DNA of 64,000 nucleotides from the NCBI RefSeq assembly GCF_001699815.1, contig NZ_MCGB01000070.1:1-64000 (forward strand), read 5' to 3'. This document shows positions 26,236 to 35,679 of the stretch, one piece after another. The stretch is from Ralstonia pickettii. GTDB taxonomy: Bacteria; Pseudomonadota; Gammaproteobacteria; Burkholderiales; Burkholderiaceae. Numbering within the stretch: position 1 is the first letter of the stretch; each line of letters starts with the position of its first letter. The notes beneath the pieces were generated by a model. It did not search any database, was not told where the DNA came from, and saw only the letters and a program-made list of their open reading frames with translations. A program made the translations under genes and the position numbers.

Positions 26236-27792
26236 ATGCGACCGTCTTTCGGTATCACCCCCAAGCTGTTCGTTGCGTTGTTCATGCTGAGCATCTTTGT
26301 TGCGCTCGCCATGGGCACGGCGGTGCGCTGGCGGTTTGACGCCAACTTTCTCGACTACGTGAACGCGCGCGAATCCGAGCGCATGACCGTGCTCGCGCAA
26401 AGCGTGGAGGCCGCCTACACGCAGCACGGCGGCTGGGATTTCCTGCGCGACGATCGCATGGCGTGGTTCCGCCTGCTGCGCCGCGAAGGCGCCCGGGCCC
26501 GCGCCAACGGCATGGGCGGCGACCGCTTCGACCTGCCACCGGGCCATCGCTTCGAGCCGCTCCCACCCGGCGCCGACCGTGGCATGGACAGAGACATGCC
26601 GCCGCCGCCCGGCCCGCCTCCCGCAGGCAGCATGCCGCCGCACCCGGCCGACGAGCCGCCGATGCCGCACTCGCCGATCTGGCTGTTTGATGCCCAGCGC
26701 AACGTCATCATTGGCGACGGGCTGCCGCTGGGCCCAAACGCGCGATGGCAGGAACTGCACCACAACGGCCAGACCGTCGGCTGGCTGGCCATGCCGCCGC
26801 GCGTACGGGTGCCCGAAGGCGCCGACCAGGCATTCCAGGTGCAGCAGTTGCGCGCCACGTGGATCATCGCGGGGCTGTCGGTCCTGCTGGCGGCGTTCAT
26901 GGCGGTGCTGCTCGCACGCGGTCTGCTGGCCCCGATGCGCCGGCTGACGGATGCCGCGCGCCGCATGGCCGACGGCGACTACGCCACTCGTGTCGACGTG
27001 CATTCGCGCGATGAACTTGGCGGGCTCGCGGCGGATTTCAACCACCTTGCCGCGTCGCTGGAGGCCAACCAGAAGATGCGCCGTCAGCTCACGGCCGATA
27101 TCTCGCACGAGCTGCGCACGCCCCTGGCCGTGCTGCGCGGCGAACTGGAAGCACTGGAAGACGGCGTGCGCCCGTTGACGGCCACCTCGCTCGCGTCATT
27201 GCAGGCCGAGGTGTCGACGCTCAGCAAGCTCATCGACGACTTGTACGAACTCTCGCTGGCCGATGTGGGGGCGCTTGCTTTCCACATGGAGCCGCTCGAC
27301 CTGGCCGATACCGTGTGCGGCGCCGTGCAAGGCTTCACGCCACGCCTGATGGAAAAGGGCATTGCGCTGCAGCTGGATGTGTCGGCAGCGCCGTCGCATG
27401 CCACGATGGTCAAAGGCGATGCGCAGCGCCTGCGGCAGGTCATGCAGAACCTGCTGGAAAACACCCTGCGCTATACCGATGCCGGCGGCACGCTGCGCGT
27501 GCATGTCCATCAGGAAGATGACTGGCAGCAGATCGACGTGCAGGACAGCGCGCCGGGCGTGCCCGAAACGATGCTGCCGCGCATCTTCGATCGCCTGTTC
27601 CGGGTGGATGCCTCGCGCAGCCGGGCACAAGGCGGGGCGGGCCTCGGATTGAGCCTGTGCCAGACCATCGTTGCTGCACACGGCGGCACCATTGAAGCCA
27701 GACATTCGCCGTTGGGCGGGCTGTGGATCGCCATCCGCCTGCCTGTTCTTGATGTGCTTGATCCGCTAGCCGACCATGATTCTGATCATTGA
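26236..27792 (+). CDS. Sensor histidine kinase, BaeS-like
   Basis: A 518-residue two-helix sensor. TM1 is about residues 10-28 and TM2 about 208-227. The periplasmic loop contains an unusually Pro/Met/His/Gly-rich stretch (residues 93-147). HAMP (RGLLAPMRRLTDAARRMADG) precedes HisKA with His291 in ADISHELRTPLAVL and an intact HATPase_c (QNLLENTLRYTDAGG; GGAGLGLSLCQ). The order kinase-then-regulator is the reverse of most baeSR-like pairs, and the two genes overlap by 17 bases. A Spy-like protein follows, so envelope or metal stress sensing is likely. Confidence 0.92.
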   Translation: MRPSFGITPKLFVALFMLSIFVALAMGTAVRWRFDANFLDYVNARESERMTVLAQSVEAAYTQHGGWDFLRDDRMAWFRLLRREGARARANGMGGDRFDLPPGHRFEPLPPGADRGMDRDMPPPPGPPPAGSMPPHPADEPPMPHSPIWLFDAQRNVIIGDGLPLGPNARWQELHHNGQTVGWLAMPPRVRVPEGADQAFQVQQLRATWIIAGLSVLLAAFMAVLLARGLLAPMRRLTDAARRMADGDYATRVDVHSRDELGGLAADFNHLAASLEANQKMRRQLTADISHELRTPLAVLRGELEALEDGVRPLTATSLASLQAEVSTLSKLIDDLYELSLADVGALAFHMEPLDLADTVCGAVQGFTPRLMEKGIALQLDVSAAPSHATMVKGDAQRLRQVMQNLLENTLRYTDAGGTLRVHVHQEDDWQQIDVQDSAPGVPETMLPRIFDRLFRVDASRSRAQGGAGLGLSLCQTIVAAHGGTIEARHSPLGGLWIAIRLPVLDVLDPLADHDSDH

Positions 27793-28435
27793 AGACGAAC
27801 CCAAGCTGGCTGCATTGATGACCGACTATCTGCGCGCCGCCCACTACGAGACCGAGTGGCTGGCCGATGGCACGCACGCAGCGCAGCGCATTCGCGAGAC
27901 GGCACCCGAACTCGTGCTGCTCGACCTCATGCTGCCCGGCAAGGACGGCCTGGAGATCTGCCGGGAGGTGCGCGCCTTCAGCGAGGTGCCCATCGTCATG
28001 GTGACGGCGCGCGTGGAAGAAATCGACCGCCTGCTCGGCCTTGAGCTGGGCGCCGACGACTACGTCTGCAAGCCCTTCAGCCCGCGCGAACTGGTGGCGC
28101 GCATCAAGACCATCCTGCGGCGCGTACAGCGCGGTGGCGGCGTGCCGGAGAGCGCGTTGCACATCGATGCTGCTGCCTATGCCGCCACGCTGCGCGGCCA
28201 GCGCCTCGACCTCACGCCGGTGGAATTTCGCCTGCTGGCCGCGCTTGCGGGCGCACCGGGGCGCATCCTCTCACGCTCGAATCTGCTTGAGCAGATCTAC
28301 GACGACCACCGCATCGTGACCGACCGCACGGTCGATACGCACATCAAGAATCTGCGCCGCAAGATGGAGCAGGTGAGCCCGGGCACCGAGATGATCCATT
28401 CCGTCTATGGCGTGGGTTACCGGCTCGACGCCTGA
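27776..28435 (+). CDS. OmpR-family response regulator, BaeR-like
   Basis: A 219-residue regulator. The receiver domain has IIEDEP, phospho-acceptor Asp50 in LVLLDLMLPGKDG and Lys in DDYVCKPFSPREL. The winged-helix DNA-binding domain contains LTPVEFRLLAALAGAPGRIL and RTVDTHIKNLRRKMEQ. Its start overlaps the kinase gene (ATGATTCTGATCATTGA), indicating co-translation. The likely target is the Spy-like gene 105 bases downstream. Confidence 0.93.
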   Translation: MILIIEDEPKLAALMTDYLRAAHYETEWLADGTHAAQRIRETAPELVLLDLMLPGKDGLEICREVRAFSEVPIVMVTARVEEIDRLLGLELGADDYVCKPFSPRELVARIKTILRRVQRGGGVPESALHIDAAAYAATLRGQRLDLTPVEFRLLAALAGAPGRILSRSNLLEQIYDDHRIVTDRTVDTHIKNLRRKMEQVSPGTEMIHSVYGVGYRLDA

Positions 28436-28540
28436 GGTTCAAGAAAACTCCTCTGTTTGCACACCTTCGGTGCAGTGTCGATGGCTACAGTGAGCACAAG
28501 GCTGGCGTGTCCGGCCGACGATCTCATCAGGAGCCTCATC

Positions 28541-29113
28541 ATGATCGCTGTGACTTCCCGCCGCCTGGTCGCCGTTGTTGCCGGGCTTGTTTTCTCATGT
28601 GCCGCGGTGGCCCAGACTGCCGCACCGGGCGCGGCTCCGCTCTCGCCGATGCAGCCAGTGCCGCCGCACGGCCCCGGCATGGTGGGGCGAGGGCCGGGCC
28701 CCGCGTTCGGCCCAGGCGGTCCGCACGCCATGGGCCCGCATCATGGTGGCGCGCCTTTCCTGCGCGGCCTCACCCTGACTGAAGCGCAGCGCGACAAGAT
28801 CTTCGCCATCGAATATGCGCAGATGCCGGAAGCACGCGAGCAGCACAAGGCCATCGAGCATGCCCGCCGCGATCTGCATCAGATGGTGGCATCGGGCCAA
28901 TACGACGAAGCGCGGGCACGCGGTCTGACCGAATCGCTGGGCCGCGCCGTGGCCCGCGAAGCGCAACTGCGTGCGCAGGCCGGCGCCAAGGTCATGCAGG
29001 TGCTCACCCCTGAGCAGCGCAAGCAGGTTGCCGATCGTGAGGCCCGGCGTGTTGCCGAACGCCCACTTGAATATGACGAAAGTGCTCCGCCGCCGGAACT
29101 GGCTGCGATGTAA
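28541..29113 (+). CDS. Spy/CpxP-like periplasmic protein
   Basis: A 190-residue protein with a signal peptide (residues 1-24, ending CAAVAQ). A Gly/Pro/His/Met-rich segment follows (GPGMVGRGPGPAFGPGG, then PHAMGPHHGG). The alpha-helical LTxxQ region comes next (LRGLTLTEAQRDKIFAIEYA, later MQVLTPEQRKQVADREARR), matching the two LTxxQ motifs of the Spy/CpxP/CnrX-like family. Probably a periplasmic chaperone or metal sensor regulated by the two-component pair upstream. The ATG follows CAGGAGC. Confidence 0.82.
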   Translation: MIAVTSRRLVAVVAGLVFSCAAVAQTAAPGAAPLSPMQPVPPHGPGMVGRGPGPAFGPGGPHAMGPHHGGAPFLRGLTLTEAQRDKIFAIEYAQMPEAREQHKAIEHARRDLHQMVASGQYDEARARGLTESLGRAVAREAQLRAQAGAKVMQVLTPEQRKQVADREARRVAERPLEYDESAPPPELAAM

Positions 29114-29174
29114 TAAAGCGCGATCAGCGTTGGAACCGCTCTCGGTCGGCGGCGAGCGGCCCGTGAACGGATTC

Positions 29175-29615
29175 CTAGCGGTAGACCACCACTGGCACGT
29201 GCGCGTAGGTCAGGACCTTGCGCGTCTCGTTGCCGATCAACAGTCGCCCCATCAGGCTGCGATGCCCGTGCGATGCCATGAAGATGACGTCGCACGCGTG
29301 CCGCTCGGCCGCGTCAAGAATGCCCAGGTAAGGCTCGGCAAACTGCGACACATCGCTGTCGAACTGCACGCCTTCTTCTCGCGCCCGCTCTGCAATGCGC
29401 TCGATGCAGTCTTTGGCGTAGCCCTGCACCGTTTCCATGTAGTACGCATGCGGACACTCCCCCACGCCTGCCGAATAGGCCATGTTGGGAAATTCTTCAA
29501 TGCACGTATAGGCGGTGAGGCGGCAGCCGGTGGCTCGCGCCAGCTCGAGTGCGCCGTCGATGGCCTTGCGGCACTGCTCGGAGCCGTCGGTCGGCAGGAG
29601 GATATGGGTAAACAT
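29175..29615 (-). CDS. Universal stress protein UspA family
   Basis: A 146-residue single Usp domain beginning MFTHILLPTDGSEQCRKAID. The nucleotide-binding pattern G-2X-G-9X-G is recognisable in MASHGHRSLMGRLLIGNETR. Such proteins act in the cytoplasm under starvation, oxidative or anaerobic stress. The start at 29615 has GGAG at 6-base spacing, better than the upstream ATG. Single gene. Confidence 0.92.
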   Translation of the reverse strand: MFTHILLPTDGSEQCRKAIDGALELARATGCRLTAYTCIEEFPNMAYSAGVGECPHAYYMETVQGYAKDCIERIAERAREEGVQFDSDVSQFAEPYLGILDAAERHACDVIFMASHGHRSLMGRLLIGNETRKVLTYAHVPVVVYR

Positions 29616-29769
29616 GGCGGTCTCCATGGGGAACCCATCTCCACGTTACTGCGCCGGCCAATGCGCCTCTATCGTGGAAAACGCTAGTGCAGCACAGCAT
29701 TTCGGCCGATATGACGACCGGTCGATCGCGGTGCACGGACGTTCGGATATTGACGTGGCAGCTTGCGGC

Positions 29770-30687
29770 CTACCCCCGTTGCCAGGCCTGCCGGTAGCGT
29801 GATGGCGACGCGCCAAGCTGGAGTGCAAATCGCCGGCTGAAATGGCTCGGGCTGGCAAAGCCGCAGCGCTCGGCAATCGTCGCCAGCGCAAGGGTGGTGG
29901 TGCGCAGCAGCATTTGTGCACGCGCCATGCGTTGCTGCATCACCCACTCATGCGGCGCGGCCCCGAACGACGCGCGAAACATCCGCGCGAAATGGAATTC
30001 CGACAGATTTGCTTCTGCCGCCAGTTGTCCGAGCGACAGGGGCAGATGCAGTTCGGCATCGATGCGCGTGGCAATGCGCCGGCACACGTGCGGCGCCAAC
30101 CCGCCACGCACGGCGAGCGCCCGCGTGCGGCCCTGTGTCTGGACCAGATACGACAGCGTGTCGTTGGCCAGCGCGTTGGCGCGCATGCGGTCGTCCAGGT
30201 CGGTCCAATCGAGCTGGGCGATGTTCGCGCAGGCTTGTGCGAGATGCGCGTCTTCGATGAAGGTGCGGTCGTGCAGCGTGAACAGGCGAGGCTCCGCGTC
30301 GAGCAGACGCACGGCGTGCCCGGCCAGCGCGTCGGGCGCGAAATACAGATGAACGAAGCGCATCGGTTGCTCGATCACCCAGCTCGACTGGTGTTCGGCC
30401 GGCAGCATGCACACGCGGCCCGGCGCGCCGAACAGGTGCGGCAGATCTTGCCGGTGCGTCGTGTAGCCGCCTTGCAGATAGACCGACAGCGTGTGGTGCC
30501 CGGGCTGGATGTAGCGGGCCTCGTCGTGCTCGTTGCGCCAGATGGCGGCGGTCACGCCATCGCCCAGGTTGGTGACGCGCTCGAGCGATGCGCGCGAGCC
30601 GCGTGCAAGCGTGCCGAAGACGCTCGCGTCTGCGGTTACGCGAGGATCAGCAGGTTGGGTCGATGGGGACGTGGGGGCGCGGCGCAC
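29770..30687 (-). CDS. AraC family transcriptional regulator
   Basis: A 305-residue regulator with an N-terminal sensor domain (PGHHTLSVYLQGGYTTHRQ) and a C-terminal AraC DNA-binding region with two helix-turn-helix units (LGQLAAEANLSEFHFARMFR; LATIAERCGFASPSHFSRRF). The effector is unknown and there is no obvious adjacent target operon. It is followed about 150 bases later by the Usp gene on the same strand. Confidence 0.88.
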   Translation of the reverse strand: MRRAPTSPSTQPADPRVTADASVFGTLARGSRASLERVTNLGDGVTAAIWRNEHDEARYIQPGHHTLSVYLQGGYTTHRQDLPHLFGAPGRVCMLPAEHQSSWVIEQPMRFVHLYFAPDALAGHAVRLLDAEPRLFTLHDRTFIEDAHLAQACANIAQLDWTDLDDRMRANALANDTLSYLVQTQGRTRALAVRGGLAPHVCRRIATRIDAELHLPLSLGQLAAEANLSEFHFARMFRASFGAAPHEWVMQQRMARAQMLLRTTTLALATIAERCGFASPSHFSRRFALQLGASPSRYRQAWQRG

Positions 30688-30739
30688 GCGTCGATGTTAC
30701 CAACGATGGCACCGCGATGCGACGCAACGCGTCGGGGTG

Positions 30740-31171
30740 CTATCCGCCGCAGAGTTGGCGCGCGACTTCGCCCGCCAGGCCGATGCCATCCACGCGTTGC
30801 CAGCCGGCGTCGTTGGCGAGTTGCCTTTCGCTGACGGTCAGCGCGCCCTGGTACAGCTTGGCTTGCGAGACCGAAAACTGCCGGCTGCGGCAATCGACGG
30901 TGTACAAGAAATCGGCCATATCGCCGCGAAAGGCGCCGAACATGCGCTGCAGCGAACGCATGCCCGCGCGGTTCGACGCTTCCACACGCACCCATGCGCT
31001 GACTGGGCCACTGGGCATGCGCTGGATGCTGCTGACGTCGAGCGACGCGTAGCTGTCCGGCTGATTGGGCAGCGGGATCCAGCGCTCCGCGCCGGCCACC
31101 GGCATGGACAGCGCCGCCAGCGCTGCCAGCATGCCCGCCATGACTCGGTGCGCGAAGGCGAAGGGTGTCAT
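30740..31171 (-). CDS. Exported protein resembling surface-adhesin protein E
   Basis: A 143-residue protein with a signal peptide (to about residue 28, PVAGA|ERW). The mature part has WIPLPNQPDSYASLDVSSIQ, VWVRVEAS-like strands and the paired cysteines Cys107 region (TVDCRSRQF) and C-terminal RQLCGG. The layout resembles the Haemophilus surface-adhesin protein E domain, widely found as small periplasmic proteins of unknown role. Its start overlaps the stop of the upstream gene by 4 bases. Confidence 0.65.
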   Translation of the reverse strand: MTPFAFAHRVMAGMLAALAALSMPVAGAERWIPLPNQPDSYASLDVSSIQRMPSGPVSAWVRVEASNRAGMRSLQRMFGAFRGDMADFLYTVDCRSRQFSVSQAKLYQGALTVSERQLANDAGWQRVDGIGLAGEVARQLCGG

Positions 31172-31530
31172 CGGGGCTTGCCGCCCGGTACGGGGATGGC
31201 AATCGAGTCGGAGTGGCTGCAGGCCATCATCACGCCCGCCTTGTCGACGTCAATCATCACGGTACCGGGCTTGTCGGCCGTGCTGGGCGTGGCGGCCAGA
31301 CTGCCCGACAGGCGCTGCATGATCGCTTGGCAGGTCGGGGCCGTAGAGGCAACGGTAGTGGCCTTCTGGGTCTTAGCGGCCGGAATTGGGGCGGCCACTG
31401 CCGCAGCCGCAGGCGGCGTGGAAGCGTGCGCGCGCGGCAACGCAACCAGTGCGGCCAGCACGCTCACGGCAATCAGCAACCGCGTGGTGCGCCGTGAAAG
31501 CGATCGATTGGGGGAGGACAGAGACGGCAT
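31168..31530 (-). CDS. Small exported protein of unknown function
   Basis: About 120 residues. The N-terminal signal (RLLIAVSVLAALVALPRAHA) is followed by an Ala/Pro/Lys linker and a short domain with two Cys (PTCQAIMQRLSGSL; VMMACSHSDSIAIP) that could form one disulfide. Translationally coupled (ATGA) to the adhesin-E-like gene. I do not recognise a family. The start may alternatively be 24 bases upstream at 31554. Confidence 0.6.
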   Translation of the reverse strand: MPSLSSPNRSLSRRTTRLLIAVSVLAALVALPRAHASTPPAAAAVAAPIPAAKTQKATTVASTAPTCQAIMQRLSGSLAATPSTADKPGTVMIDVDKAGVMMACSHSDSIAIPVPGGKPR

Positions 31531-31554
31531 GACAGTCCAGGCACGGGCATCCAA

Positions 31555-31860
31555 ATTGCGCCTGCTAGGTCACGGGGCAGACGCGCTCTTTCGATCAATA
31601 ACGGCACGCCGCGCGCGAACTTGACGCGGCAATCTGCCTCATGGGTCACTCTCGCGTGATTTTGCCTGCGCAAAGCGACTTCACGTGAACGACATAATCG
31701 GGCAGGTCGGAACATTCTCACCCATGTAGCGACCAACTAATAAGTCGGGGGATATTCTCCGGCGTCCTTTGTATCGCGAAACGGGCCGCACATGAGTTCG
31801 CACATGCCGATGATGCAAGCAGGCGGGATAAGCAGCAACGGGGTTCGTGCAGTGCCAAAA
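31555..31860. other. Non-coding stretch before the hairpin/small-ORF locus
   Basis: About 300 bases without a plausible gene. It is less GC-rich than the flanks (for example ACCAACTAATAAGTCGGGGG). Possible promoter for the structured transcript at 31861-32066: a CATAAT near 31695 preceded by weak TTCACG. Nothing firm. Confidence 0.35.
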
Positions 31861-31924
31861 CAAAGGGGTCGGCGGAAATGAAAATGGGATGGAATACCCG
31901 GTCTTTTCCGCCCTTTGTTTTTCC
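31861..31924 (+). promoter_or_regulatory. Stem-loop with T-run, possible attenuator
   Basis: CAAAGGGG-TCGG-CGGAAA pairs with TTTCCG-CCCTTTG (a 5-base bulge on one side) and is followed by TTTTT. The 3' arm CCCTTTG could instead pair with the AAGGGGG ribosome-binding site of the small ORF just downstream, giving two exclusive folds. Confidence 0.45.
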
Positions 31925-31936
31925 AAGGGGGCCACT

Positions 31937-32053
31937 ATGATTTACAACATGGCGATGCAACGCGTTACTGCGTCGATTGCCCCATGGGTCGGTTCTCCTC
32001 TCTGGAACAGATCGACACGGTCCAGAGATTTCAACCCGCGCCTCGTCAACTGA
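31937..32053 (+). CDS. Putative 38-residue small protein or leader ORF
   Basis: ATG at 31937, preceded by AAGGGGG at 5-6 bases spacing, opens a 38-codon frame beginning MIYNMAMQRVTASIAPWVG and ending in RDFNPRLVN. The stop codon lies in the loop of a perfect terminator hairpin. No family recognised. It may be a leader peptide or a dual-function small RNA. The next gene starts 190 bases later. Confidence 0.4.
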   Translation: MIYNMAMQRVTASIAPWVGSPLWNRSTRSRDFNPRLVN

Positions 32054-32067
32054 GCGCGGGTTTTTTC
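32033..32067 (+). terminator. Rho-independent terminator ending the small-ORF transcript
   Basis: Perfect 9-bp stem AACCCGCGC / GCGCGGGTT with a TTTTTTC tail (stem 32033-32041 and 32054-32062). The loop contains the TGA of the small ORF. It separates this transcript from the GGDEF-EAL gene. Confidence 0.8.
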
Positions 32068-32243
32068 TTGGGCAATGCAAACGTAGGGTGGCCACCACAT
32101 GCGCGTCAGGGGTATCGCAGGCGACACCCTTCAGTTTTCCATCAGCGCGCCGTTGTGGTTAGGGTCGAGACACGTGTAGTCTCGCGACTCGCTTTCTCAT
32201 TGCCGTCGCTGTTGCCGTTATCGCTCACGCCATCGCATTGCCC

Positions 32244-34994
32244 ATGACCCAGTTCCTTCCGGCTCAGGCCGGAGCCTCTCCTGCAGACGTTGCGCCCAGC
32301 CCCGAGGCCGCCCAACGTCCGGTGGCGGTTACGGCCGGGGCGATGGCCGAAGGGCGTAATACCGATTTCGACGCGCTGTCGCGGCTGTCGTCCGACGCGG
32401 TATTGCTGACCGTGGATGGGCGCCTGGTGCAAGCCAACCCGGCCGCTGCCCGTCTGCTGGGCGCGCAGGATCCAGCGCAATTGGCAGGCCTGCAACTCGC
32501 CGGCCTGATTCATCCCGATGACGTTGCCCAGGTGGTGCCGCGCCTGGCGGGCATGGTGAGCAGCGGCGTGTCTGCCCAGCCCGTCGAGCACCGTCTCGTG
32601 CGTGCCGACTACACGCATGTTCTGGTTGCCAGCGAAGCCGCCGCGTGCGAGCACGAAGGCCAGCCCGCCGTCATGCTCGTGCTGCGCGAAGCCGTGTCGC
32701 GCCATGCGTTGGAGCGACACGCCGTTCAGGCGCGCGCCGAGGCGCTGCATGCGCGCCGCCTGCTCGCTTCGGAGAATGCCGTGCTTGCGCAACTTGCCTC
32801 CAACGCGACACTGTCGACCGTGCTGCGCCACCTGTGCCTGTACGTCGAGCAGGTCTACCCGAATGCCATGTCGGCGCTGTTGTTGCTGGATGCAGGCTCG
32901 CAGACCCTGCGTGTGGCCGCTGCACCCACGTTGCCTGCGGCCTATGCCGCCACGCTGGAAAACTCGCCTGTCGGTCCCGAGGCGGGCGCATGCGGTTGTG
33001 CCATGTACCTGGGCGACACCGTGTTCATCGACAGCATTGCGACCGACCCGCGCTGGCAGCGGGAGCGCACGGCAGCACTGGCGGCGGGTTTTGCTTCCGC
33101 CTGGGCGTTGCCGATCCGTTCATCGCGCGGGGACAAGCTTGGTGTGCTCGCGCTGTTCTATCGACAGCCGTGCATGCCCGTGGAAGAAGAACAGCATTTC
33201 CTTGACGACGTCACGCACCTGGCGGGCGTTGCCATCCAGAAAGACAACGTCGAACGTGGTCTGGCCGAAAGCGAAGAGCGCTACCGGCTGGCGATTTCGA
33301 ACCTGCACGAAGGCGTCGTCATCATATCGCCGGACGGTGTGGTGCAGGCCGCCAACGCCAGCGCCGAGCGAATCTTGCGCGTCCGCCCGGGGCAGCTTGT
33401 CGGGCGTAACCGGCTCGACCCGATTCAACGCGTGGTGGACGAATACGGCAAGGAAATCGGTTCGACCATGATGCCGTCCGGGCAGGTGCTGCGCACTGGC
33501 GAGCCCATCTTCGGCCGCGTCTACGGGCTGTTGCTCAAGACGGGCGAACTGATGTGGGTGCGGCAGAACATCATTCCGATCCGTCGTCACGCCGAGCCCA
33601 CGCCTAGCAGCGTGATGCTGTCGTTTGCCGATATCACCGACATCAAGCGCGCCGAGCAGCGCCTGCGCCATCTGGCCGCGCACGACGCGCTCACGGGGCT
33701 GACCAACCGCAGCTTCTTCATCGCGCACCTGGAAAGCGCCATTGAGAGCGCGCGCGACGAGAGCCGCGAACTGGCGCTCTTCTTCCTCGACCTTGACCGC
33801 TTCAAGAGCGTGAACGACACCGCGGGCCATGCCTGCGGCGACACGCTGCTGCAGAGCGCGGCCGCACGCCTGACCGACTGCATCGGCCCCGGCGACGTGA
33901 TCGCCCGTCTGGGCGGCGACGAGTTCGTCATCCTCATCGACCAGCGTGTCGAGGGAAAGCGGATTGCCTTGCTGGCTGAGCGCTTGCTGCAGGCCATGCG
34001 CGAGCCGTTCGATACCGTCAACGGGCGGTATTACCTGGGCGTGTCGATTGGCGTGGCGCTGTATCCGCACGACGGCATTTCGGGTTCCGACCTGCTACGT
34101 TCGGCTGACGCCGCCATGTACCGGGCCAAGCAGAACGGCCGTAACCGTGCACAGTTCTACACGGCTGAACTGAACGCCCGCCTGCAACGTCGCTACATGC
34201 TGGAAAACGCGCTGCGTGACGCGCGCGAGAACAACGAGCTGCAGCTCGTCTATCAACCCAAGTACGACCTGGCCAGCCATCGCATCGTTGGCGCCGAGGC
34301 GCTGCTGCGCTGGAACAGCGCCAAGCTCGGAGCGATCTCGCCGGTGGAGTTCATTCCGGTGGCGGAAGAGACGGGGCTGATCGTGCCGATTGGCGCATGG
34401 GTCCTGCGCCGTGCCTGCGAGCAGGCCGTGATCTGGTACGAAGCACTGGGCTACGACTTCCGCATGGCGGTCAACCTGTCGGCGCGCCAGTTCCAGGCCG
34501 GCGATGTGGTGCCGATGATCGAGCAGACGCTGGCCGACTCTGGCCTGCCGCCCACCGCGCTCGAAGTCGAAATTACCGAAAGCCTGCTGATGGGTGGTGC
34601 GGATGAAGTCCGCCCCATGTTCGATGCGCTCACCGCGCAGGGCATCCGGATCTCCATCGACGATTTCGGTACCGGATATTCATCGCTGTCGTATCTGCAG
34701 CGCTTCCCGATCAGCAACGTGAAGATCGACCGCTCGTTCATCACCGGCATTCCGCACGACCCGGATTCGGTGGCGCTGACCGAGGCCATCGTCGCCATGG
34801 CCCGCGCCCTGGGCATGACGGTCACAGCCGAGGGCGTGGAAGACGCAGACCAGGTGGAGTTCCTCGCCAAGGCGGGCTGCCAGGAAATCCAGGGTTACTA
34901 CATCGGTAAGCCGGTCACGGCCGAAGGTTTCGACCGTTTGCTGCGGGCGCACCTGTCGGTTGTGGATGCCGGCGTGCGCGCCGCGCTGGGCTGA
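32244..34994 (+). CDS. PAS-GAF-PAS-GGDEF-EAL protein (c-di-GMP turnover)
   Basis: A 916-residue soluble signalling protein. PAS-like region about residues 40-130, GAF about 170-320 ([20 protein letters not shown]), PAS about 340-455 ([19 protein letters not shown]), GGDEF about 470-630 with intact [14 protein letters not shown] about 640-900 with intact GAEALLRW and [15 protein letters not shown]. Both diguanylate cyclase and phosphodiesterase motifs look competent, so the net activity cannot be told. No membrane helices. The first ATG (32244) is used. A TTG two codons earlier is possible. Confidence 0.92.
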   Translation: MTQFLPAQAGASPADVAPSPEAAQRPVAVTAGAMAEGRNTDFDALSRLSSDAVLLTVDGRLVQANPAAARLLGAQDPAQLAGLQLAGLIHPDDVAQVVPRLAGMVSSGVSAQPVEHRLVRADYTHVLVASEAAACEHEGQPAVMLVLREAVSRHALERHAVQARAEALHARRLLASENAVLAQLASNATLSTVLRHLCLYVEQVYPNAMSALLLLDAGSQTLRVAAAPTLPAAYAATLENSPVGPEAGACGCAMYLGDTVFIDSIATDPRWQRERTAALAAGFASAWALPIRSSRGDKLGVLALFYRQPCMPVEEEQHFLDDVTHLAGVAIQKDNVERGLAESEERYRLAISNLHEGVVIISPDGVVQAANASAERILRVRPGQLVGRNRLDPIQRVVDEYGKEIGSTMMPSGQVLRTGEPIFGRVYGLLLKTGELMWVRQNIIPIRRHAEPTPSSVMLSFADITDIKRAEQRLRHLAAHDALTGLTNRSFFIAHLESAIESARDESRELALFFLDLDRFKSVNDTAGHACGDTLLQSAAARLTDCIGPGDVIARLGGDEFVILIDQRVEGKRIALLAERLLQAMREPFDTVNGRYYLGVSIGVALYPHDGISGSDLLRSADAAMYRAKQNGRNRAQFYTAELNARLQRRYMLENALRDARENNELQLVYQPKYDLASHRIVGAEALLRWNSAKLGAISPVEFIPVAEETGLIVPIGAWVLRRACEQAVIWYEALGYDFRMAVNLSARQFQAGDVVPMIEQTLADSGLPPTALEVEITESLLMGGADEVRPMFDALTAQGIRISIDDFGTGYSSLSYLQRFPISNVKIDRSFITGIPHDPDSVALTEAIVAMARALGMTVTAEGVEDADQVEFLAKAGCQEIQGYYIGKPVTAEGFDRLLRAHLSVVDAGVRAALG

Positions 34995-35117
34995 CCGCCC
35001 GACCCGAATCGCGCTTTTCCCACCGTTCACACCGGCGTTTCTGCCGTTCGTCGCAATCCGCTCCCGCGTGCGGGGGGCCGGCACCTACGCTGGCGTCATT
35101 CCAACAGGGAGACCGCC

Positions 35118-35621
35118 ATGGTCGAATCGATCGCCTCCATCGTCTCGCATACGCCCGCCTGGGTGTTCGTCGTGTTTGCGGTGCTGATTGCCATTGGGGT
35201 GCGTCAGATGCAGCCCCGCATCGTGTCGCGCCGCCGCCTGATCGTGCTGCCGCTCGTGGTGGCCGCGTATTCGCTTTACGGCGTGTCGATGGCAAGCCAT
35301 GGCAGCCCGCTTGCGCTCACGATGTGGCTGGTCGCGGTTGTCGTGGCGTTCCTGGTGACGTATATGTCGCCGCCCAACGGCGCCGTCTCTGAAACGGCCC
35401 GCACTGTGCGTGTGCCGGGCAGCTGGGTGCAGATGGTCGTGATCGTGGGCCTGTTCGCCGCCCGCTATGCCTACAACGTGATGCTGGCGATTCGCCCGGA
35501 AGTCTCGCACTCCGGCAGCTTCACGGCGCTGTTCAGTGCGCTGTTCGGCTTCCTGGGCGGGCTGCTGCTCTCGCGCTCGGTGCTGCTGCATGTGCGTACG
35601 CCGCGCCTGGCGGCGGCTTGA
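35118..35621 (+). CDS. DUF6622-like membrane protein
   Basis: A 167-residue protein with five hydrophobic segments (first PAWVFVVFAVLIAIGVRQMQ, last FTALFSALFGFLGGLLLSR). The GVRQMQPRIVSRRRLIVLPL motif is typical of this small uncharacterised family in beta-proteobacteria. No function known. The ATG follows CAGGGAG. Confidence 0.75.
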   Translation: MVESIASIVSHTPAWVFVVFAVLIAIGVRQMQPRIVSRRRLIVLPLVVAAYSLYGVSMASHGSPLALTMWLVAVVVAFLVTYMSPPNGAVSETARTVRVPGSWVQMVVIVGLFAARYAYNVMLAIRPEVSHSGSFTALFSALFGFLGGLLLSRSVLLHVRTPRLAAA

Positions 35622-35679
35622 ACCAGCAAATCGGCGTTAACATCCGGCATGTTGCAATCTCCATTCAAGACGGGACGAC

